NCBI RefSeq assembly: GCF_003352045.1
Contig: NZ_CP025815.1
Span: forward strand, 930,001-994,000
Length of the DNA: 64,000 bases
DNA from: Sulfitobacter sp. JL08
GTDB taxonomy: Bacteria; Pseudomonadota; Alphaproteobacteria; Rhodobacterales; Rhodobacteraceae
Direction: 5' to 3'
Shown here: positions 34,742 through 42,266 of the stretch, one piece after another
Layout: the number at the start of each line of letters is the position of its first letter
Numbering within the stretch: the stretch's first letter is position 1
The notes under the pieces: generated by a model
Databases searched by the model: none
What the model saw: only the letters and a program-made list of their open reading frames with translations
What the model was told of the DNA's origin: nothing
Translations under genes and position numbers: made by a program

Positions 34742-35554
34742 ATGAGATGTTTGTTTCTGGGTGACGTAATGGGCCGCGCCGGGCGCGCGGCAGTGTGGGA
34801 GCATTTGCCCCGCATACGGGATGAATGGCGGCTGGATTTCGTCGTGGTGAACGGTGAAAATGCCAGCAACGGCATGGGGCTAAGTGCCGATCATGCGCGG
34901 GTGCTGTTGGCGGCGGGGGCCGATTGCATCACTTTGGGCGATCATGCGTTCGATCAAAAGGACATGCTGCAGTTCATCGAAACCGAACCGCGCATCCTGC
35001 GCCCGCTGAATTTTGCCAAATCCGCACCGGGCAAGGGGTTTCGCCTGTTCACCGCGCGGGGCGGGCGCAAGGTTCTGGTGCTGCAGGTGCTGGGGCAGGT
35101 GTTCATGAAACGCCCGTTTGATGATCCGTTTTCCGCTGTCGAGCCAGTACTGAAATCGCACCCTCTGGGCGGTATGGCCAGCGCCGTGATCGTCGATATG
35201 CATTGCGAGGCGAGCTCTGAAAAGATGGCGATGGGGCATTACTGCGATGGACGCGCAAGCCTGGTGGTCGGCACCCATACCCATGTGCCCACGGCCGATG
35301 CCCAGATTCTGAACGGCGGAACAGCCTATCAGACCGATGCGGGCATGTGCGGCGATTACAATTCGGTGATCGGCATGGACAAGGGCGAACCGATGCGCCG
35401 TTTTATCACCGGTATGCCCAAGGCACGGTTTACCCCCGCCGCGGGCGAGGCAACGCTTTCGGGGGTTTTTGTCGACAGCGACGATAAAACCGGCCTTGCG
35501 CGCGAGGTGCAGATGGTCCGGATTGGCGGACGGTTGCAACAGGCCGCCCCATGA
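34742..35554 (+). CDS. YmdB-like metallophosphoesterase (TIGR00282)
   Basis: This 270-residue phosphodiesterase has the motifs FLGDVMGRAGR, NGENASNGMGLS, LGDHAFDQKDM and GTHTHVPTADAQIL, which are the two-iron-site ligands of the YmdB family. B. subtilis YmdB hydrolyses 2',3'-cAMP and affects development and biofilm formation. Its place after a folate gene is common in alphaproteobacteria. The start is at 34742, since the TTG at 34706 has no homologous sequence. The stop overlaps the EamA gene (ATGA). Confidence 0.93.
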   Translation: MRCLFLGDVMGRAGRAAVWEHLPRIRDEWRLDFVVVNGENASNGMGLSADHARVLLAAGADCITLGDHAFDQKDMLQFIETEPRILRPLNFAKSAPGKGFRLFTARGGRKVLVLQVLGQVFMKRPFDDPFSAVEPVLKSHPLGGMASAVIVDMHCEASSEKMAMGHYCDGRASLVVGTHTHVPTADAQILNGGTAYQTDAGMCGDYNSVIGMDKGEPMRRFITGMPKARFTPAAGEATLSGVFVDSDDKTGLAREVQMVRIGGRLQQAAP

Positions 35555-36480
35555 CGACGCACATGCGCCTGTTTTTCATCGCCATTCTGGTTCTTCTTGG
35601 GGTGGGATGGGGCGCAACCATTCCGATGACCAAACTCGCGGTCAGCACGGGGCACCAGCATTTTGGCCTTATTTTCTGGCAATTGGTGATCGGGGCAACG
35701 CTGATGGCGGGCCTGTCACGTTTGCGCGGGCGCGCATTGCCGTTGGGGCGGGCGCAAATCAAAACCTATCTGGTGATCGCGCTGATCGGGACCGTCATTC
35801 CAAATTCAGCCAGCTATCAGGCCATCGCGCATCTGCCCGCCGGTGTCATGTCGATCCTGTTGTCCCTGATCCCGATGCTGGCCTTTCCCATGGCCCTTGC
35901 CCTTGGACAGGACCAGTTCAACACCCGCCGTTTTTGCGGGCTGCTGTTCGGGCTTGCCGGTGTGATGGTGCTGATCCTGCCCGAAGCGTCGCTGCCGGAC
36001 CGTAGCGCGATCTGGTGGGTTATGATCGCTGTGGCAAGCAGCATCTGCTACGCGTTCGAAGGCAATTACGTCGCCCGGTGGGGCACCGCGGGGCTGGACC
36101 CGATCGAAGTGTTGTTTGGTGCATCCGTTGTGGGCGCGCTGATCGCGCTTCCTCTGGCATTGGGCAGCGGGCAGTGGATCAATCCGTTTATCCCCTACGG
36201 TGTCGCGGAATGGGCGCTGATCGGATCATCGCTGATCCATGTGCTTGTCTATGCCGGCTATGTCTGGCTGGTGGGCAAGGCCGGTCCCGTTTTTGCGGTG
36301 CAGGTCAGTTATCTGGTGACGGGTTTTGGTGTGATCTGGTCTTTGATCGTGCTGAACGAAAGCTATTCACCCTATATCTGGATGGCGCTTGCGCTGATGT
36401 TTGCGGGCCTTTTTCTGGTTCAGCCACGGCCCAAAGCAATCCTTGCTCCGGCCAAGCCGATGGGCGACAATGCGCTGTAA
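35551..36480 (+). CDS. EamA/DMT superfamily transporter
   Basis: This 309-residue inner-membrane protein has ten predicted helices in two EamA repeats. Typical ends are VLLGVGWGATIPMTKLAVS and SYLVTGFGVIWSLIVLNESYSPYIWMALALMFAGLFLV. It probably exports a small metabolite or amino-acid-like compound, with the substrate unknown. Its start overlaps the preceding gene by four bases, so mgtE through this gene may form one operon. Confidence 0.93.
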   Translation: MTTHMRLFFIAILVLLGVGWGATIPMTKLAVSTGHQHFGLIFWQLVIGATLMAGLSRLRGRALPLGRAQIKTYLVIALIGTVIPNSASYQAIAHLPAGVMSILLSLIPMLAFPMALALGQDQFNTRRFCGLLFGLAGVMVLILPEASLPDRSAIWWVMIAVASSICYAFEGNYVARWGTAGLDPIEVLFGASVVGALIALPLALGSGQWINPFIPYGVAEWALIGSSLIHVLVYAGYVWLVGKAGPVFAVQVSYLVTGFGVIWSLIVLNESYSPYIWMALALMFAGLFLVQPRPKAILAPAKPMGDNAL

Positions 36481-36529
36481 AGTGATGACGGACTTTTGAA
36501 AAAAGACGTTCCGGAGCAACGGGTTATCG

Positions 36530-38308
36530 ATGCAGATTTTTGAACTTTCGCAAACCGCGAGTGCCATTGTTGCGCTATGTGTCGTGGGTATCATGTTTTT
36601 GTTGTTCCTGCGCGAGGCCCTGCCAACCGAGGTGGTGGCAATCGCTGGTGTCGCGCTGATGCTTGCCTTGGGTGTTTTGCCCTATGATGCGGCCCTGACC
36701 GTTCTGTCAAACCCCGCGCCATGGACGATCGCGGCGATGTTCATCATCATGGGCGCGCTTGTTCGGACGGGCGCGCTGGACGCCTTTACATCGGTCGCCG
36801 ACCGGACTGCCAAATCAAATCCGACGATGGCGATTGTGATGCTGATGGCATTTGTCGTTCTGTCTTCGGCCGTGGTGTCGAACACGCCTGTGGTCGTGGT
36901 GATGATACCGGTCTTCATCCAGCTGGCACGTACCCTGGGCATCAATGCATCAAAACTGCTGATCCCGTTAAGCTACGCGGCCATTCTGGGCGGCACGCTG
37001 ACGCTGATCGGAACCTCGACAAACCTGCTGGTGGACGGGGTTGCACGCGCGCAGGGGCTAAAGCCGTTCACCATTTTCGAAGTGACACCGCTGGGATTTG
37101 CACTGGTGATCTGGGGCATGATCTATTTGCGGTTCATTGCGCCCATGCTGCTGCCCGACCGGGACAGTATCGGCAACCTGCTGTCTGACAAATCGCAGAT
37201 GAAGTTCTTTACCGAAGCGGTCATTCCGCCCGACAGCAACCTGATCGGGCGCGAGGTGCTGGGCGTGCAACTGTTCAAACGCGAAGGCGTGCGCCTGATC
37301 GACGTGATCCGGGGCGACGTTTCGCTGCGCCGCAATCTAAAGGACGTCACGCTGGAGGTGGGTGACCGTGTCGTCTTGCGCACGCAGATGACCGAATTGT
37401 TAAGCCTGCAACGCGACAAATCCCTGAAACGGGTCGATCAGGTTTCGGCGGTCGAAACCGCCACGGTCGAGGTATTGCTGACGCCAGCCTGCAAGATGGC
37501 AGGGCGCAGTCTGGGATCCATGCGGCTGCGGCGACGCTATGGTGTCTATCCACTGGCCGTGCACGGACGCAACCAGCGCTTTGGCCGCCAGCTGGATGAT
37601 GTCGTGGTCAAGGTCGGCGATACGCTTTTGCTGGAAGGCGCGCCAGAAGACATTGCCCGCCTTGCTGCCGATATGGAACTGGCGGATGTCTCGCACCCTT
37701 CTGCGCGCGCATTCCGGCGCAGTCATGCGCCGATTGTCATCGCGTCGCTGTTCGGCATCGTCATTCTGGCGGCGTTCGGTGTGGCGCCGATTTTCTTCCT
37801 GTCCATTCTGGCGGTTGCGGTGGTGCTTGTCACCGGCTGTATCGACGCAGAAGAGGCGTTTTCCTTTGTTGAAGGGCGGCTTTTGGCGCTGATTTTCGCG
37901 ATGCTGGCCATCGGGGCGGCGCTGGATGCATCCGGTGCCGTCGCCCTGATCGTCGACGTGATTGCGCCGGGGCTTGGCCTGTTGCCGCCCTTCCTGATTG
38001 TCTGGGCGATCTACCTGCTGACATCGGTGCTGACCGAACTGGTGTCCAACAACGCGGTCGCGGTGGTTGTTACCCCCATCGCCATCGGGTTGGCCAGCGC
38101 CATGGGTATTGATCCGCGCCCGCTGGTCGTGGCTGTCATGATCGCGGCCAGCGCGTCTTTTGCCACGCCGATCGGCTATCAGACCAACACGCTGGTCTAT
38201 GGCCCGGGCGGCTATCGCTTTACGGATTTCATGAAGGTCGGTATCCCGCTGAACCTGAGCATCGGAATATTGGCATCCGCGCTTATTCCGTTCATCTGGC
38301 CGTTCTGA
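36530..38308 (+). CDS. SLC13-type transporter with RCK_C domains (copy A)
   Basis: This 592-residue protein of the DASS/ArsB superfamily transports a dicarboxylate, sulfate or similar anion. Membrane blocks lie at 1-195 and about 390-592. The centre (about 205-385) holds two RCK_C (TrkA-C) domains, as in VGDTLLLEGAPEDIARL. The C-terminus has the conserved ATPIGYQTNTLVYGPGGYRF motif. It is a distant paralogue of the gene at 42267, and the same motif there is where the mobile element entered. It is probably its own unit (49-base gap). Confidence 0.93.
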   Translation: MQIFELSQTASAIVALCVVGIMFLLFLREALPTEVVAIAGVALMLALGVLPYDAALTVLSNPAPWTIAAMFIIMGALVRTGALDAFTSVADRTAKSNPTMAIVMLMAFVVLSSAVVSNTPVVVVMIPVFIQLARTLGINASKLLIPLSYAAILGGTLTLIGTSTNLLVDGVARAQGLKPFTIFEVTPLGFALVIWGMIYLRFIAPMLLPDRDSIGNLLSDKSQMKFFTEAVIPPDSNLIGREVLGVQLFKREGVRLIDVIRGDVSLRRNLKDVTLEVGDRVVLRTQMTELLSLQRDKSLKRVDQVSAVETATVEVLLTPACKMAGRSLGSMRLRRRYGVYPLAVHGRNQRFGRQLDDVVVKVGDTLLLEGAPEDIARLAADMELADVSHPSARAFRRSHAPIVIASLFGIVILAAFGVAPIFFLSILAVAVVLVTGCIDAEEAFSFVEGRLLALIFAMLAIGAALDASGAVALIVDVIAPGLGLLPPFLIVWAIYLLTSVLTELVSNNAVAVVVTPIAIGLASAMGIDPRPLVVAVMIAASASFATPIGYQTNTLVYGPGGYRFTDFMKVGIPLNLSIGILASALIPFIWPF

Positions 38309-38385
38309 CACAGCACAGGCCGGGTAAAAGTATTTTTGAAAAGATGAAGCGGCAACGTGGGGACCATGCGCGACCCGGCCACCTG

Positions 38386-38511
38386 TCAGAGCGGCCAGAA
38401 CACCAGTATCGCGGGGATGGATACGGTTACGACGATCACCTCGAGCGGCAGGCCGATCCGCCAGTAATCGCCGAAATGATACCCGCCGGGACCAAGGATC
38501 AGCGTGTTGTT
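38386..38511 (-). pseudogene. Stranded original 3' end of SLC13 transporter copy B
   Basis: Read on the minus strand this encodes 41 residues plus stop, from NNTLILGPGGYHF to AILVFWPL. It aligns without gaps to the last 41 residues of the gene at 42267, with 33 of 41 identical. It keeps the family's GPGGY motif and host-like codons. It is the host gene's original end, cut off from the rest by the 3.9-kb element. No start codon serves it. Confidence 0.9.
38504..38511. repeat. Element left junction (core GTGTTGTT)
   Basis: GTGTTGTT here and at 42385-42392 is the only identity exactly at the switch between host-like and element-like sequence. The actual crossover dinucleotide lies within these eight bases. 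To the left is the original host end; to the right is recombinase-side DNA. Confidence 0.75.
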
Positions 38512-38667
38512 ATTATATGGGGTATAGTGCTATGGGTGGTGTGTAGCGTTGGGTTGTACCTGAGGTTCTTTGGTAAGTCATTGATCTATCTCTGCTTTCC
38601 CGTGTTACGATAACTGAGTGAGGAAGAGGGACCGCATCGGTCCTATTGCAAACCTGAAGGAAACCAG
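38512..38667. promoter_or_regulatory. Recombinase leader region
   Basis: These 156 bases lie between the left junction and the recombinase. A hairpin-like dyad GGACCG-cat-CGGTCC (38629-38643) stands 24 bases before the start and could be an operator. ACCTGAGGTTCT near 38559 resembles the 12-base units found at 40231 and 40551. Confidence 0.4.
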
Positions 38668-40206
38668 ATGAACATCCACAGCAACATGCCAGATCAGAAG
38701 ACCGCCACCGCCTACAGTTACGTCCGGTTCTCCTCTGAGGGCCAGAAGGAAGGCACCTCAGTCGAACGTCAGATCAAGAAGGCACAGGAGTGGTGCCAGC
38801 GGGAAGGCTACAACCTCTCCACGGAAACCTTCGAGGACTTGGGGGTCTCTGCCTTCAAGGGGGCCAACGTCGATCTCGGTGCGCTGGGCGCATTCCTTCA
38901 GGCTGTCGAGACCGGTGCTGTGGAGAGTGGGTCGATCCTGATCGTGGAGAACCTAGACCGTCTATCCCGTCAGCACTTCGAGGAAGGGTATCTCCTGATC
39001 AAGCGGATCACCCAAGCTGGCATCAACGTGGTCACCCTAAGCGACAACAAGATGTATCACGCAGGCTCCCCACTCGCACTGGTCGATATGATCACCATGA
39101 TCGTGGGGTTCGAGAGAGCCAACCAAGAGAGCAAGTACAAGTCAGAGCGGGTAGGGGCTGCATGGAAGAGCAATGCCAAGAAGGTTGCCGAGGGGAAACG
39201 TAAGAGAACCACCAAGGTACCCGCTTGGATCAACTTCAAGGGGGACACACTGGAGACAGGGTCGTTCACGATCATCAAGGACAAGGCTGCAGTCGCTAAG
39301 GAACTGTTCGAGCGCTACGCCACCGGTGAACCAACCAACGCCATCGCTACGGACCTGCGCAACCGAGGCATCCCAACGCTGTCTGGACGTGGCAAATGGA
39401 CAGGACCGCTGATCTACCTACTGGTCCGTGAGGTGACACCCTATGGCACCCTCCAGATCGGCAAGGGGACCAAGAAGGAACGGGTGATCATCGATACCGT
39501 GAAGGACTACTACCCCCGCATTGTCGATGAGGAGACAGAGCGGCGTGTACGTCACCGCATCCAGACCGGTGCAGCCACGGTGAAGGTGAAACAGCAGGGG
39601 CAATGCAGGGGTCGCCTCGTGGGTGTTCTCAGGTCCTCTGAGGGCAACAAGGCGAAGGCCAAGCGCAACAGCGGGTCTGTCTCATACGTGGACATCATCA
39701 CCAATAAGTACATCGGGGCTGTGACCTACATCGATCAGGTCCTCATGGATGATTGGCCAGAGGTGGTGAAGGCCTACGGGGTCGAGACCAGTGCTGAGGC
39801 TGAGGCCATGGAAGAGGAACTCAAAGCAGCCGAGGAGAACCTAGAGTTCCTCCAAGCCCGCCTAGCGTCCACCACAGGCAAGAGACCAGCAGGGCGACCC
39901 AACGCAGCCCTAGAGCGTCTGATCATCGCTGCAGAGGCCGAGGTCGAAGAGTGCCACCGGAACCTGCAGGCTGTGTCCCGCTCCACCCGAGTACACGGAT
40001 CGGTCCCCTCTGAGATTGTCCTCATGCCCATCCCCGAGGCCAACGAGTGGGTCAGGAAGCTGATCGAGGAGGCAAGGGTGTACCGTGATGGTCGTGGTCC
40101 TAACCAGCGGATCGCCATCTTACTGCGCCTCAAGAATGGGGTGAGGTTGAGCATCGGGGATGCCTCGGTGGGTATGCAGCCAATCCATATAAACAAGGGC
40201 AAATAA
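38668..40206 (+). CDS. Large serine recombinase (integrase)
   Basis: This 512-residue site-specific recombinase has a resolvase catalytic domain at about 12-165, with YSYVRFSSEGQ (nucleophile Ser22), ENLDRLSR and GFERANQESKYKSERV. A recombinase domain spans about 190-310 (KELFERYATGEPTNAIATDLRNRGIPT). The C-terminal part has a long helical coiled-coil-like segment near 375-440. The usual zinc-ribbon cysteine pairs are missing: only three cysteines, none as CxxC. AAGGA six bases upstream supports the start. It should integrate and, with a directionality factor, excise the element. No such factor was identified. Confidence 0.93.
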   Translation: MNIHSNMPDQKTATAYSYVRFSSEGQKEGTSVERQIKKAQEWCQREGYNLSTETFEDLGVSAFKGANVDLGALGAFLQAVETGAVESGSILIVENLDRLSRQHFEEGYLLIKRITQAGINVVTLSDNKMYHAGSPLALVDMITMIVGFERANQESKYKSERVGAAWKSNAKKVAEGKRKRTTKVPAWINFKGDTLETGSFTIIKDKAAVAKELFERYATGEPTNAIATDLRNRGIPTLSGRGKWTGPLIYLLVREVTPYGTLQIGKGTKKERVIIDTVKDYYPRIVDEETERRVRHRIQTGAATVKVKQQGQCRGRLVGVLRSSEGNKAKAKRNSGSVSYVDIITNKYIGAVTYIDQVLMDDWPEVVKAYGVETSAEAEAMEEELKAAEENLEFLQARLASTTGKRPAGRPNAALERLIIAAEAEVEECHRNLQAVSRSTRVHGSVPSEIVLMPIPEANEWVRKLIEEARVYRDGRGPNQRIAILLRLKNGVRLSIGDASVGMQPIHINKGK

Positions 40207-40230
40207 TAACCCCTCCCCCATGAGATACCC

Positions 40231-40302
40231 ACCCAAGGTTAAACCCTATGTTACCACCTAGAGTTACACCTAGAGTTAACCTCGGGTTCTACATAAGGTT
40301 AA
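40231..40302. repeat. Tandem degenerate 12-base repeats, block 1
   Basis: Six consecutive units begin at about 40231, 40243, 40256, 40268, 40279 and 40291. Examples are ACCCAAGGTTAA, ACCTAGAGTTAC and ACATAAGGTTAA. The approximate consensus is ACCyarrGTTAm. The spacing of 11-13 bases is close to one helical turn. Confidence 0.7.
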
Positions 40303-40550
40303 CCATGAGCATGGGAGGTGTTGATTACCACCATCAATACCACCATCAATCAATCACCTAAGTAGATACCCCGAGTTAACCCCGTGTGAGAGCACGGGGA
40401 TATACACGGTGCACATACGATAAGCTGCACCCCTCAGCATTGACGTGGGTGAGATGCACCTCACGACCACTCACAGCCACCCCGAGCCACACCCTCTGGA
40501 ACCCCTTGTTTCTATGGCTATCGAATTACCCCTACGCCTAGAGATAAGAT

Positions 40551-40631
40551 ACCCAAGGATAAACTATAGTTGTATACTAAGAGTACACCTCAAGTTCTCC
40601 TACAGTGTACCTTGGGTGAACCCAGAGTGAT
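40551..40631. repeat. Tandem degenerate 12-base repeats, block 2
   Basis: Units of the same type as block 1 run at about 12-base steps: ACCCAAGGATAA (40551), ACTATAGTTGTA (40563), TACTAAGAGTAC (40575), ACCTCAAGTTCT (40587), then CCTACAGTGTAC and ACCCAGAGTGAT. One step is nine bases. Confidence 0.6.
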
Positions 40632-40880
40632 GGATGTATGGTGATCTACCTACCAAGTTACAACTTAGAGATATCATCATGTTGAACCTGCCGTGATGGG
40701 TGCAGGGTGATCATGATCAATAGATGATCAGATGTACCTCGAGATGATCCTCAACGTGTAACCGATACCGGTAACCACCCCAATCAATCACCCCAATCAA
40801 TCCAACCATGTCCAGCGCCTCACCGGTGACTGTGACATTTAACGTCCCAGCCACTTCATTCATGCAAGGAGGTCACCACC

Positions 40881-41108
40881 ATGCGCCATCCCTGCAGTAA
40901 CCAATCGTGTAACCGGTCGATCCCGTTCAGCGACCTCAAGGCCAACCTATTTATCCGGCAGCGGGATAAACTCCTGATCATCGCCCACCGGCAGGTGGAA
41001 CCGTGGGTTACTATCCCAGTTCTCACGACGCCACGCTTCCTTTGCGTCCTCGATGCGCTCCTTGGAGGACGCCACGAAATTCCACCAGATATACCGAGGC
41101 CCCTCTAG
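40881..41108 (+). CDS. Dubious 75-residue frame with perfect ribosome site
   Basis: ATG at 40881 is preceded by AAGGAGGT eight bases upstream, the best ribosome site in the element. The first 22 residues (MRHPCSNQSCNRSIPFSDLKAN) look like a small zinc-ribbon start. From 40947 on the frame runs antisense through the 3' end of the pirin gene and looks like a shadow. It may be a gene truncated when the pirin was acquired. A functional product is doubtful. Confidence 0.25.
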   Translation: MRHPCSNQSCNRSIPFSDLKANLFIRQRDKLLIIAHRQVEPWVTIPVLTTPRFLCVLDALLGGRHEIPPDIPRPL

Positions 41109-41888
41109 CGTTTCACCTCCGAGCAGCATCACCCGCGCACCCTTAGGTCCAGCTTTTAGCGACACCCGATCATTGGGGCGAAACACCATCATCTTACCAG
41201 CAGTGTAGGTTTCACCCGCAACGCTTACCTCACCTTCGACCACATAGGCTCCTCGATCCTCATGATCATCCGGAAGGGGTATCGATGCTCCCGCTTCAAG
41301 AACTGCATCGAGATAGAACATCTCAGCAGCCGTCTCGACCGGTGCCCGTTCACCGTAAGCATTGCCAAGTATTAGACGAACCTCCTTACCCTCTCCCTCG
41401 ATCAACGGCAGGGAGTCAGCGGGGGCGTGTTGGAACAGGGGATCACGGTCCTCGTGGTCCTTTGGTAGGGCGACCCAAGTCTGGATACCAAAGAAGGGCA
41501 TCGGATCTTTCTGAGTTTCATCATCAGTTCGCTCTGAGTGAGTGATGCCTTTTCCCGCCACCATCCAGTTGACCGCATTGGGTTCAATCCACTGGTCCGT
41601 TCCTAGGCTGTCCCTGTGGTGCATTCGACCGCGATAGAGGTAGCTGATCGTAGCTAGGCCTATGTGGGGGTGAGGGCGAACATCCAACCCCTTTGTGGGT
41701 AGAAACTCCGCTGGCCCCATTTGATCGAAAAAGATGAAACTTCCAATCATCTGACGGCGTGGCGCGGGTAGGGCACGGCGTACCTCGAAGCCGCCCAGAT
41801 CACGGGCACGGGGGATGATCACGGTCTCGATGGAATCCACAGCGTCACCTGTGGGGCAGTGTGGGTCCAACGCGGGGTTCCAAGACAT
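40947..41888 (-). CDS. Pirin family protein (element cargo)
   Basis: This 313-residue bicupin has an N-terminal cupin metal site in RPHPHIGLATISYLY (two His) and GRMHHRDSLG, and a site-closing ITHSERT (His and Glu). The second cupin covers about 195-285. Pirins bind iron or other metals; some oxidise quercetin, others act as redox-sensing cofactors. The start at 41888 has AGGAG eleven bases before the ATG, and the frame before it is spurious. Codon use matches the recombinase gene rather than the host, so it is cargo. Confidence 0.9.
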   Translation of the reverse strand: MSWNPALDPHCPTGDAVDSIETVIIPRARDLGGFEVRRALPAPRRQMIGSFIFFDQMGPAEFLPTKGLDVRPHPHIGLATISYLYRGRMHHRDSLGTDQWIEPNAVNWMVAGKGITHSERTDDETQKDPMPFFGIQTWVALPKDHEDRDPLFQHAPADSLPLIEGEGKEVRLILGNAYGERAPVETAAEMFYLDAVLEAGASIPLPDDHEDRGAYVVEGEVSVAGETYTAGKMMVFRPNDRVSLKAGPKGARVMLLGGETLEGPRYIWWNFVASSKERIEDAKEAWRRENWDSNPRFHLPVGDDQEFIPLPDK

Positions 41889-42266
41889 TCGTTGCTCTCC
41901 TGTGATGGCATCATCGTTGTTCCTAAATATGGCTGCAGGGTGGTACGGATGGAAGCGGCAAGGTGGAACATGGGATGTGCGGGGTTGCACATTGAGTGAA
42001 CTAGGGGGATCAGTTTTGGGGTCAAAAATCTGAGTGGGTTAATATACGTGAGCCTTCCGCCGCTTCCCCCCGTGGCCCCCTCAGAAACCCCACGAAACAC
42101 CCAAGGTACACGGGGGGTGGCGGGGGGTGCCCATGGGGTGCCGGTGGTCTCTACCTATACCCCTACGCTGCGCTGTAAGAGGCGCTGTGCGGGGCGCTGA
42201 GGGGTGCTTGATGTGTACCGCTTGGGTACCCCAGCCGACACCGCTGCAACCACCTTTTTTGTCATG
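41889..42266. other. Element intergenic region between pirin and chimeric SLC13 gene
   Basis: These 378 bases contain no supported gene. They contain the pirin promoter region, CACCCAAGGTACAC near 42097 (like the 12-base units), and a GC-rich stem at 42060-42123. Confidence 0.5.
42060..42123. repeat. GC-rich stem-loop in the element
   Basis: CCCCCCGTG (42066-42074) pairs with CACGGGGGG (42109-42117), extended by CCGC with GCGG across a two-base mismatch. The loop is 34 bases. It lies between the end of the chimeric SLC13 gene and the pirin start, and may end SLC13 transcription. Confidence 0.5.

Larger units (their letters stand above)
40207..40880. other. Noncoding region of the element, rich in short repeats
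   Basis: This stretch of about 670 bases holds no supported gene. It contains two blocks of degenerate 12-base units (listed separately). It also has CAATCAATCACC-type repeats at 40345-40358 and 40782-40803, GATCA-rich palindromes near 40710-40735, and an AAGGAGGT site at 40865-40872. It could hold an origin, binding sites for the recombinase or its partner, or a regulatory RNA. Confidence 0.6.

Noticed and set aside
38318-38380. GGCCGGGT / ACCCGGCC inverted pair after SLC13 copy A
   Set aside because: Only eight bases with a 47-base gap; could be chance in GC-rich DNA, so not listed as a terminator.
40231-40631. Possible CRISPR array
   Set aside because: Units are about 12 bases, degenerate and without unique spacers; no cas genes are present.
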